Shown here piece after piece: positions 1 to 5,384 of a stretch of 11,659 nt of DNA. Source of the DNA: Porphyrobacter sp. (GTDB lineage Bacteria > Pseudomonadota > Alphaproteobacteria > Sphingomonadales > Sphingomonadaceae). The notes under the pieces were generated by a model. It was given only the letters and a program-made list of their open reading frames with translations, made no database searches and was not told where the DNA came from. The first letter of the stretch is position 1; each line of letters opens with the position of its first letter. The stretch spans positions 1 to 11,659 of the forward strand of contig JAGKSZ010000155.1 in assembly GCA_018991295.1 (NCBI GenBank), read 5' to 3'. Both the position numbers and the translations under genes were made by a program.

Positions 1-2
1 AG

Positions 3-740
3 ATCGTCATTCAGGTGCCCGAGCGCCTTGGCGGCAAGGTGATCGAGGCCAAGGGCATCACCAAGGCTTACGGCGACAAGCTGCTCTTTGAAAACCTCAG
101 CTTCATGCTGCCCCCGGGCGGCATCGTGGGCGTGATCGGGCCGAACGGCGCGGGCAAATCGACTTTGTTCAAGATCCTCACCGGCAAGGAAACGCCTGAC
201 AGCGGGACGATCGAAATCGGCTCGACCGTGCGCCTTGGTTACGTGGACCAGAGCCGCGATCACTTGGATCCGAAGAAGAACGTCTGGGAAGAAATCTCCG
301 ACGGGCTCGATTACATGAAGGTCAACGGGCAGGACATGTCGACGCGTGCCTATGTCGGCGCGTTCAACTTCAAGGGCGCAGACCAGCAGAAGAACGTCGG
401 CAAGCTCTCGGGCGGTGAACGCAACCGCGTGCACATGGCCAAGATGCTGAAGCAGGGCGGCAACGTGCTGCTGCTGGACGAGCCGACCAACGACCTTGAC
501 GTGGAAACGCTCGCCGCGCTGGAAGATGCGATTGAAAACTTTGCCGGCTGCGCCGTGGTCATCAGCCACGACCGCTTCTTCCTTGATCGTCTCGCCACGC
601 ACATCCTCGCCTTTGAAGGCAACAGCCATGTCGAATGGTTCGAGGGCAACTTTGAAGCCTACGAGGAAGACAAGCGCCGCCGTCTGGGCGATGCTGCGGA
701 TCGCCCGACCCGCCTCGCCTACAAGAAACTGACCCGCTGA
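3..740 (+). CDS. ettA: Energy-dependent translational throttle protein EttA, C-terminal part (5' end outside window)
   Basis: ABC-F family ATPase that in known members binds the ribosomal E site and gates early elongation according to the ATP/ADP ratio; it is cytosolic and has no membrane domain. The window holds 245 codons, covering the end of the inter-domain linker and the whole second ATPase domain. Visible motifs in order are Walker A (GPNGAGKST), the ABC signature LSGGERNRVHMAKML, Walker B with the ABC-F hallmark DEPTNDLD, and the switch histidine in VISHDRFFLDRLA. The C-terminal tail RLAYKKLTR is typical of EttA and, with the linker sequence VPERLGGKVIEAKGI, separates it from Uup and other ABC-F proteins. 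The reading frame is open back to base 3, so the GTG at 15 is internal and not a start. All catalytic motifs are intact, so this is a partial gene only because of the window edge. Confidence 0.95.
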   Translation: MVIQVPERLGGKVIEAKGITKAYGDKLLFENLSFMLPPGGIVGVIGPNGAGKSTLFKILTGKETPDSGTIEIGSTVRLGYVDQSRDHLDPKKNVWEEISDGLDYMKVNGQDMSTRAYVGAFNFKGADQQKNVGKLSGGERNRVHMAKMLKQGGNVLLLDEPTNDLDVETLAALEDAIENFAGCAVVISHDRFFLDRLATHILAFEGNSHVEWFEGNFEAYEEDKRRRLGDAADRPTRLAYKKLTR

Positions 741-751
741 CGGGAACAGGC

Positions 752-778
752 GGCGGGCCGGGGCTGCCCCTGCCCGCC
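752..778 (+). terminator. GC-rich hairpin after ettA, probable terminator without U-tract
   Basis: GGCGGGC (752-758) pairs with GCCCGCC (772-778). Inside it, GGGG (760-763) pairs with CCCC (767-770) around a 3-base loop, with a single C/T mismatch between the two stems. It starts 11 bases after the ettA stop. No run of T follows, so it is either a weak intrinsic terminator or a 3'-end-stabilising structure; the fold is clear, the function inferred. Confidence 0.45.
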
Positions 779-798
779 AGTGCTGTCAAAGGTACGAG

Positions 799-813
799 TT
801 AACCCCCTTTTAA
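799..813 (+). promoter_or_regulatory. CtrA-type binding box TTAA-N7-TTAA
   Basis: The sequence TTAA (799-802), CCCCCTT (803-809), TTAA (810-813) is an exact match to the TTAA-N7-TTAA core bound by the alphaproteobacterial response regulator CtrA. It lies 75 bases before the ATG at 889, in the only non-coding DNA between ettA and the GGDEF-like gene, so CtrA could control that gene. The match is direct; binding is inferred. Confidence 0.5.
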
Positions 814-888
814 TCACCTCTACGTCACTCTCCTTAGCAATAAGAACGATTGCAAAAGGGGCAGCGGGGCGTGATCACGGGGATTGAA

Positions 889-1536
889 ATGCCACTTGAG
901 GTGGCGCTCTTGCTGTGTGCCGGCTGCATCGCAGCAGGCGTATGGTTCGGACAGTTTCGGACGCGTCGCAGCCAAAGCAAGCACCGCCCGCAAGATAGCA
1001 ATCCCTTTGCCCGCCTCCACGCAACAGCTGGCTATGCCGAGGCAATCGATCTTGCTGCGCGCCGCAATGCTGCGCGAGCCGGGTCACAGGCCATGCTGCA
1101 CGGCCGGATCGATCAGTTTGCTGCCTTCTCGCAGAGCTGGAACAGCCAAACACGCGAAGAGGTGCGCGGCCATGTGGCTGCCATCATGCGCGCAGGCCTG
1201 CGCCGCGATGACCGCATCACCCTGGCTACAGACGGCTTCACAATCCTTGTCCCAGGCGCCGACGAGCGTGCCGCCGTGCGCATCGCTGACCGACTGCGCC
1301 GCAAGCTTGCCGAACTTGTCCTGCCGCAACTGGGCCATGATGCGCGGCTGACAGCCACCTTCGGCGTGGCCGCCCGGCCCTATGGTGATGCTGAAGATGG
1401 CCTCGTCCAGCGCGCCCGCCAGGCCTTTGCGGCCGCGGCAGCGCGAGGCGGCGATCACATCGTTCCGGCGAGCGAGATCGAGGAAATCATGCTTCTGCCC
1501 GCGCCCGCACCTTCCCCGTCTGCGTCAGCAGCCTAA
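889..1536 (+). CDS. Short membrane-anchored protein with degenerate GGDEF domain
   Basis: A 215-residue protein with one hydrophobic N-terminal segment (about residues 1-22) and then a cytosolic domain that follows the diguanylate cyclase fold. It has a helix and RIDQF strand (the position of the metal-binding DIDHF strand), the signature strand, and the C-terminal part LTATFGVAARPYG...ARQAFAAAAARGGDHIV, which matches the end of GGDEF domains. The signature itself is ATDGF (residues 113-117) instead of GGDEF, losing both glycines and the catalytic acidic residue. It should therefore not make c-di-GMP; a binding or scaffold role is possible. No clear RxxD inhibitory site is present. Start: ATG 889 begins directly at the membrane segment and follows GGGG at 879-882; GTG 871 and TTG 850 are in-frame alternatives. 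The gene ends one base before the convergent PNPOx gene. A CtrA-type box lies upstream. Confidence 0.75.
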   Translation: MPLEVALLLCAGCIAAGVWFGQFRTRRSQSKHRPQDSNPFARLHATAGYAEAIDLAARRNAARAGSQAMLHGRIDQFAAFSQSWNSQTREEVRGHVAAIMRAGLRRDDRITLATDGFTILVPGADERAAVRIADRLRRKLAELVLPQLGHDARLTATFGVAARPYGDAEDGLVQRARQAFAAAAARGGDHIVPASEIEEIMLLPAPAPSPSASAA

Positions 1537-1537
1537 G

Positions 1538-2125
1538 CTAGGGCGAGACCCAGCGCCCTTCCCATGGCGCACCCTCACCCACACGGGTAAACTGGGCACG
1601 GACATGGCCGGTATGCGCCAGAAAGAGCCAATCGAGCGCGGTCAGCGTAATCCGCAGAAGCGCGAAGTTTTCGCGCGCAGGGATCAACTGCGCACCGTCA
1701 GGCTCCACACCCTCGAACTCGGCAGGCAAGCCCGAAGTCGGGGTGTCAGACAAGGCCCCCGGCCCTTCGCCCAGATAGCAGCGCCGCGCGAACCGGGTGC
1801 TCGCCGCCCATGCAGCATCAACCTCGCTGCCGGTGCGCACGATCTCACCTGATCCACGCGCGCGGATCTGGATCTTGGCGCCCTTATCATAAAACAGCAC
1901 GGCAATGCGGGGATCGGCAGCAATCACGCCCGCCTTGGGAGCGCGGCTATCGGTGTGGAGCCGCAGCCGCCATGCCGCAGCATCAAAGGCCCGCAGCACC
2001 ATCACCCGCGCATCGACATCGCCGGTAATGATCACTGGCGTGTGCAGCGGTGATTTGCGGTCACGAGGCGCGCGAATCAGCCGGTCGCGGCAATCCTTGA
2101 GGCAATCATCAAGCGTCTCGAACAT
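1538..2125 (-). CDS. Pyridoxamine 5'-phosphate oxidase-family FMN-binding protein
   Basis: A 195-residue protein of the split-barrel flavin-binding family (Alr4036/PNPOx-like). Family hallmarks are the N-terminal segment RLIRAPRDRKSPLHTPVIIT, the strand RVMVLRAFD, the phosphate-binding stretch LHTDSRAPKAGVIAADPRIAVLFYD and the strand KIQIRARGSGEIV. The end of the protein, GAPWEGRWVSP, is also typical of this group. Members bind FMN, and some act as pyridoxamine-phosphate oxidases, but many have unknown substrates, so the reaction is not assigned here. It is a stand-alone cytosolic protein. The start ATG at 2125 has no strong Shine-Dalgarno sequence; instead an 8-bp inverted repeat begins only 7 bases upstream. 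It is divergent from the RcnB-like gene and tail to tail with the GGDEF-like gene, with one base between the stop codons. Confidence 0.85.
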   Translation of the reverse strand: MFETLDDCLKDCRDRLIRAPRDRKSPLHTPVIITGDVDARVMVLRAFDAAAWRLRLHTDSRAPKAGVIAADPRIAVLFYDKGAKIQIRARGSGEIVRTGSEVDAAWAASTRFARRCYLGEGPGALSDTPTSGLPAEFEGVEPDGAQLIPARENFALLRITLTALDWLFLAHTGHVRAQFTRVGEGAPWEGRWVSP

Positions 2126-2132
2126 GGTGCGG

Positions 2133-2152
2133 GGCCATTGGCCGCAATGGCC
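2133..2152. promoter_or_regulatory. Perfect 8-bp inverted repeat at the 5' end of the PNPOx-family gene
   Basis: GGCCATTG (2133-2140) and CAATGGCC (2145-2152) are exact reverse complements separated by GCCG. The repeat lies 8-27 bases upstream of the minus-strand start at 2125, where a ribosome site would be expected. It could be an operator or an mRNA hairpin that limits translation. The repeat is directly visible; its role is inferred. Confidence 0.4.
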
Positions 2153-2170
2153 ACCGCGTCAAGCTTCACG

Positions 2171-2222
2171 AAAAAATGTTCATCCCAGGCGCATTTTTTC
2201 TGAACATCGGTGAACCGGTTCA
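2171..2222. promoter_or_regulatory. Overlapping inverted repeats and a 12-bp palindrome in the divergent promoter region
   Basis: Three symmetrical elements lie within 52 bases: AAAAAATG (2171-2178) with CATTTTTT (2192-2199); ATGTTCA (2176-2182) with TGAACAT (2201-2207); and the perfect palindrome TGAACCGGTTCA (2211-2222). The first two overlap, so a transcript could form one or the other. TGAAC recurs as TGAACA and TGAACC. The region lies between the divergent PNPOx-family and RcnB-like genes, so it is a candidate operator or leader structure, possibly for metal-responsive control. The regulator is unknown. Confidence 0.4.
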
Positions 2223-2302
2223 TCGCTGCGACAACTTGCAGGGTCTATCTCGGGCCATCTCAACAAGCCTGTGGTGGGCTGGCGATACCGGAGGCACTTT
2301 TG

Positions 2303-3529
2303 ATGACGAACCTCTTTGCCCCCCTGGCGCGTACGGGCGGATCGCTGACTGCTTTGGCAGCGGCGCTCGCGCTGGCGTTGCCAGCCACCCCTGCTGCGGC
2401 ACAGGCGCTTGAACGCAAGCCCGATATGTCCGATCCGCCGCCGATGCGCGCCGCAGCGCCGCCGCGTGCCGAGCGCGCACCCCGGCCCGAACGGGCGCAG
2501 GCACCTCGCCCTGAACGTGCCGCACGTGCCGAGCCCCGCTTCGAGCGCGCAGAAGCGCCCCGCCCGCAGCGCGCCGCCCCTCCTGTCGTCCAGACCGCTC
2601 CGGCCCGCCCCGCACCGCGCGGCTTCGGTGGAGACGTGGTTGCCCGCGCACAGGGCACACAGCAGGCCGAACGCCGCGGCGAGGCGCGCGCTGAACGGAT
2701 TGACCGCCGCGGAGAACGCCGGGCCGATCAGGTCGATTGGCGCAGCCAGCAGCGGGCGGCGCAAGTCGAACAGCGTGGCGATCAGCGCGCGGCTCAGCTT
2801 GACCGGCGCGGCCGCGATGCCGCCGCCGTTCAGACCGACCGCCGCACCGACAGCCGCGCCGCTCGTATCGAGGATCGCGGCGATCGCCGGGCGGCCGGGA
2901 TAGAGAACCGCAGCGACATTCGCGCTCGCCAGGTCGATCGTAGCGGTGACCGCCGTGCCGACCGCACCGATGGCCGCTGGGATGGTGGCCGGCGCGATGG
3001 GCGCCCGGGCGATATCCAGGCGCGCGGCGGCAATGGCTGGGGTGACGGCGTGCGCGACATCGCCCGTGACGCCCGGCGCGATGGCTGGCGGGACGGGCGC
3101 CGCGACGATTGGCGCGATGGCCGCCGCGATGGATACCGCGATGATCGGCGCAACTGGCGGCGCGATGACTGGCGGCACGGCTGGAACGGCCGTCCGGGCT
3201 GGGACAATCGCGATTTCAACCGCTGGAATCGCGGCTGGCGCGACAACCGTCGGTATGACTGGTTCGATTTCCGGCGCGGCAATCACTTCGTGTTCCGTCC
3301 GGGTCCGTACTACGCCCCGTTCCGCAGCCACCGCTACAGCCGGCTGGACATCGGCTTCTATCTCGACAGCCTGTTCTTCCAGCCGCGCTTCTTCATCAAT
3401 GACCCCTGGGCCTATCGCCTGCCACCGGTCTACGGACCTTACCAGTGGGTCAGGTATTATGACGATGTGCTGCTGGTCGATATCTACACCGGCGAAGTTG
3501 TAGATGTGATCCACGACTTCTTCTGGTAA
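2303..3529 (+). CDS. Exported RcnB-family protein with long Arg-rich repetitive middle region
   Basis: A 408-residue protein. ATG 2303 is chosen because GGAGG (2290-2294) precedes it by 8 bases and a signal peptide follows at once (residues 1 to about 33, ending ATPAAA). The order then is: a Pro/Ala/Arg/Glu linker with RPERA-like motifs (about 50-100); nine 11-residue Arg/Ala/Asp repeats (129-228); an Arg/Asp/Trp octad region (about 255-292); an aromatic stretch; and a C-terminal RcnB-type domain (about 365-408: YGPYQWVRYYDDVLLVDIYTG and on to the end). RcnB in E. coli is a small periplasmic protein for nickel/cobalt homeostasis, but many alphaproteobacterial relatives have long Arg/Trp-rich extensions of unknown use, so a metal role here is only family-based. 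The protein is strongly basic. It is transcribed away from the PNPOx-family gene and ends at an intrinsic terminator. Confidence 0.8.
   Translation: MTNLFAPLARTGGSLTALAAALALALPATPAAAQALERKPDMSDPPPMRAAAPPRAERAPRPERAQAPRPERAARAEPRFERAEAPRPQRAAPPVVQTAPARPAPRGFGGDVVARAQGTQQAERRGEARAERIDRRGERRADQVDWRSQQRAAQVEQRGDQRAAQLDRRGRDAAAVQTDRRTDSRAARIEDRGDRRAAGIENRSDIRARQVDRSGDRRADRTDGRWDGGRRDGRPGDIQARGGNGWGDGVRDIARDARRDGWRDGRRDDWRDGRRDGYRDDRRNWRRDDWRHGWNGRPGWDNRDFNRWNRGWRDNRRYDWFDFRRGNHFVFRPGPYYAPFRSHRYSRLDIGFYLDSLFFQPRFFINDPWAYRLPPVYGPYQWVRYYDDVLLVDIYTGEVVDVIHDFFW
2687..2986 (+). repeat. Nine tandem 11-residue (33-base) protein repeats inside the RcnB-like gene
   Basis: Residues 129-228 of the protein read as units beginning RA, for example RAERIDRRGER, RADQVDWRSQQ, RAAQVEQRGDQ, RAAQLDRRGRD, RAARIEDRGDR, RAAGIENRSDI and RARQVDRSGDR. 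The fifth unit (173-184) has one extra residue and the last is decayed. The approximate consensus is R-A-x-Q-[VIL]-[DE]-x-R-[GS]-D-[RQ]. Codons differ between units, so the repeat is kept at the protein level and is not a recent DNA duplication. Confidence 0.8.
3065..3136 (+). repeat. Three tandem 8-residue Arg/Asp/aromatic repeats inside the RcnB-like gene
   Basis: Residues 255-278 read RDARRDGW, RDGRRDDW, RDGRRDGY, followed by a degenerate continuation RDDRRNWRRDDWRHGW. Each unit ends in Trp or Tyr. It is a separate repeat type from the upstream 11-residue series. Confidence 0.75.
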
Positions 3530-3546
3530 GGTCTCCGCCAGATACG

Positions 3547-3584
3547 AAAAGGCCCCGCAGGAGCGATCCGGCGGGGCCTTTTTT
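3547..3584 (+). terminator. Rho-independent terminator of the RcnB-like gene
   Basis: AAAAGGCCCCGC (3547-3558) pairs perfectly with GCGGGGCCTTTT (3571-3582) around a 12-base loop, and the T-run continues to 3584. It lies 17 bases after the stop codon. The A-tract on the left arm would make it partly bidirectional. It isolates the downstream oxygenase gene from the RcnB-like transcript. Confidence 0.92.
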
Positions 3585-3648
3585 ATCAGGATCGGGCACA
3601 TTGCCCCGCTGTTTGCACCGTGGCGCAGGCTTGCTAGTCCCTGCGGCG

Positions 3649-4314
3649 ATGACCGATACCGCCGTCCCCGATCAGGCCGCGCTGGCCAGCCTTGGCGATG
3701 CCGTGCGCAGGCGGTTGGCGGACGATCCGGCGGTCTTTCCCATTGCAGACCCGCGCATCGAGCTTTTTGCGGTGGGTGATTTTCTGTCCCATGCCGAATG
3801 TGCGCGGCTGTGCGCGATGATCGATGCAGTTGCCCGTCCCTCGGCGCTGCACGAGCTCGACTATGCGAGCGGCTTTCGCACCTCCTATTCCGGCGACCTT
3901 GATCCGCGCGATGCCTTCATTGCCGGGATCTCTGCACGGATCGATGCACTGCTCGGCGTGCCAGCCGCAATCGGGGAGCCGGTGCAGGGCCAACGCTATC
4001 TGCCGGGGCAGGAGTTCAAACCGCACAACGACTGGTTCTATGTGACCGAGAGTTACTGGCCCGGGGAAGAGGCCCGGGGCGGGCAGCGCAGCTGGACTGC
4101 GATGGCCTATCTCAACACGGTCGCAGCCGGCGGCGCGACCGCCTTTACGCTGCTGGGGATCGAGATTGAGCCCAAGCCGGGCGTGCTGCTGTTGTGGAAC
4201 AATGCCCTGCCCGATGGCCGCCCCAATGAAGCCACGCTCCATGCCGGCCTTCCGGTGGAAGCGGGGGCGAAATACATCATTACCAAGTGGTATCGCACCC
4301 GCGCCTGGCGGTAA
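3649..4314 (+). CDS. Prolyl 4-hydroxylase-type 2-oxoglutarate/Fe(II)-dependent oxygenase
   Basis: A 221-residue cytosolic enzyme of the P4H/2OG-Fe(II) oxygenase superfamily. The double-stranded beta-helix motifs are complete: iron ligands H126 and D128 in FKPHNDWF, the strand WTAMAYLNTVAAGGATAF (149-166), the distal iron ligand H198 in LHAGLPV, and the 2-oxoglutarate-binding lysine K208 in GAKYIITKWYR. The family couples oxidative decarboxylation of 2-oxoglutarate to hydroxylation of a substrate, often a prolyl residue; the substrate here is unknown. ATG 3649 is preferred over the in-frame TTG at 3601; neither has a strong Shine-Dalgarno sequence. No signal peptide is visible. It follows the terminator of the RcnB-like gene, so it needs its own promoter in 3585-3648, and its stop codon directly abuts that of the convergent SH3-like gene. 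Confidence 0.88.
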   Translation: MTDTAVPDQAALASLGDAVRRRLADDPAVFPIADPRIELFAVGDFLSHAECARLCAMIDAVARPSALHELDYASGFRTSYSGDLDPRDAFIAGISARIDALLGVPAAIGEPVQGQRYLPGQEFKPHNDWFYVTESYWPGEEARGGQRSWTAMAYLNTVAAGGATAFTLLGIEIEPKPGVLLLWNNALPDGRPNEATLHAGLPVEAGAKYIITKWYRTRAWR

Positions 4315-4746
4315 TCAGCCCGCGACAATCTCCACCCACTCGGCGCGAACCCAGCCCCAGCTGCACGGCCCGACATAGGCGCGGGGCTCATCGACCGGGC
4401 TGGAAAGCTCGCAATCCTGATCCGGATCGTGGGAATAGACGATACCGAGCATCTCATCCTCGCCCGGTTCGCCCGATGCCTCGCACACCCACACGCTCTG
4501 GCCGTGCACCACGGTGTCGACATAGTCGAGATCGGTGGAATCCCCCGGCAAAACCATCACCGCACCGCCATCCGGCCCGGTCGGCGGGTCGTTGATCATG
4601 CCGAGGCTGCACGGATCGAGCCCTTCTTCCGGGCTGCCGATCATCACCGGACGATTGCCCTGCGTGTACATCGGCTGCGCCCCTGCCGCATATGGCACAG
4701 CGAGCGCGGCCAGCGCCGCCAGGGTTGCAAGATGTGAACACAGCAT
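4315..4746 (-). CDS. Secreted SH3-like domain protein with four conserved-looking cysteines
   Basis: A 143-residue protein. The N-terminus is a hydrophobic signal sequence with likely cleavage after AAGA (residue 23). The mature part follows a bacterial SH3-like pattern: a segment around GLDPCSLG, then GDSTDLDYVDTVVHGQSVWVC, LGIVYSHDPDQDC and the C-terminal VGPCSWGWVRAEWVEIVAG. That last block is characteristic of small SH3-domain proteins common in sphingomonads. Four cysteines in the mature part suggest two disulphides in the periplasm. Function is unknown; such domains usually bind peptides or cell-wall material. The start at 4746 is supported by AGGAGG (complement of 4755-4760) eight bases upstream; an in-frame ATG at 4785 would add 13 residues including arginines and is a real alternative, because the shorter signal lacks a positive n-region. 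Confidence 0.72.
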   Translation of the reverse strand: MLCSHLATLAALAALAVPYAAGAQPMYTQGNRPVMIGSPEEGLDPCSLGMINDPPTGPDGGAVMVLPGDSTDLDYVDTVVHGQSVWVCEASGEPGEDEMLGIVYSHDPDQDCELSSPVDEPRAYVGPCSWGWVRAEWVEIVAG

Positions 4747-4771
4747 GGGCCAATCCTCCTGTCGGCATGGG

Positions 4772-4829
4772 TGCCTTGAAGGCATCGTTTTCTCTCAGGT
4801 TTCAGGGCTGTGCAATGCCAGGGTGCACA
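4772..4829. promoter_or_regulatory. Two inverted repeats upstream of the SH3-like gene
   Basis: TGCCTT-G-AAGGCA (4772-4784) is a perfect 13-base palindrome, and TGTGCA-N9-TGCACA (4809-4829) is a spaced inverted repeat. Both lie in the 109-base gap between the stop of the DUF1003 gene and the start of the SH3-like gene, on the promoter side of the latter. They may be operators. Note that the first would fall inside the coding sequence if the ATG at 4785 were used. Confidence 0.25.
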
Positions 4830-4855
4830 AGACGATGGCGCCTTTGCGCCGCGCC

Positions 4856-5374
4856 TCAGCCCTCCGAATGCTTCGCTAGCGCCCGCACTTCCTCGGCGAG
4901 CGCCTCGATCCGGCGCGCAAGGCGCAGGATTTCAAGCTGGGTGCGCAGGTTCACCTCGTAATCGTGGCGGGCGGTGATGCGGTCTTTCATCGCCTGCCGG
5001 TTCTGGCTCATCAGGATCACTGGCGCCTGCACCGCCGCCAGCATCGACAGCATCAAATTGAGGAAGATGAAAGGGTAAGCATCGAACGGCCCCAGCCCCA
5101 GCGCCTGCAAAACCCCGCTGTTGAGCGCCGTCCACACCAGCAGCACCACACCAAAACCGACGATAAACCCCCAGCTGCCACCAACGGCTGCCACGCGATC
5201 GGCCAGACGGTCCTTCCAGGTCTCGTGCGCCTGAGCCAGTTCATCGGCATCGCGCCCGGTAAAGGTACCCGCCGCAACCCGCTTCAACACCCGCTGCTCG
5301 TCAGCCTCAAGATCATCGTAATCGCGCCCCAGCAGATCATGCGCGAGCTTGCGGGGATCAGCGGAGCGGGTCAT
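4856..5374 (-). CDS. DUF1003 family inner-membrane protein
   Basis: A 172-residue protein matching the DUF1003 family. It has a charged cytosolic N-terminal half, two membrane segments (WGFIVGFGVVLLVWTAL and FIFLNLMLSMLAAVQAPVIL) joined by a short loop with the family motif DAYPFIFLN, then SQNRQAMKDR and HDYEVNLRTQLEI and a C-terminal amphipathic, probably coiled-coil helix. No enzyme activity is established for the family. ATG 5374 is used; the frame extends to a TTG at 5410, but that would overlap the lysS stop. The start is 10 bases after the lysS stop codon, so the two genes are almost certainly co-transcribed. This link with lysS is positional only and gives no direct functional clue. 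Confidence 0.88.
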   Translation of the reverse strand: MTRSADPRKLAHDLLGRDYDDLEADEQRVLKRVAAGTFTGRDADELAQAHETWKDRLADRVAAVGGSWGFIVGFGVVLLVWTALNSGVLQALGLGPFDAYPFIFLNLMLSMLAAVQAPVILMSQNRQAMKDRITARHDYEVNLRTQLEILRLARRIEALAEEVRALAKHSEG

Positions 5375-5384
5375 CGCCTCAGCA

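Noticed and set aside
2180..3601. A 473-codon open frame antisense to the RcnB-like gene, rich in Ala, Val, Pro and Ile
   Set aside because: It is the mirror of Arg/Asp-rich codons: CGC and GAC read backwards as GCG and GTC. It has no ribosome site or recognisable domain, while the plus-strand gene has a signal peptide, an RcnB domain and a terminator.
4836..4849. A small GGCGC/GCGCC hairpin after the DUF1003 gene
   Set aside because: The stem is only 5 bp and no T-run follows in the direction of transcription, so it does not support a terminator call.
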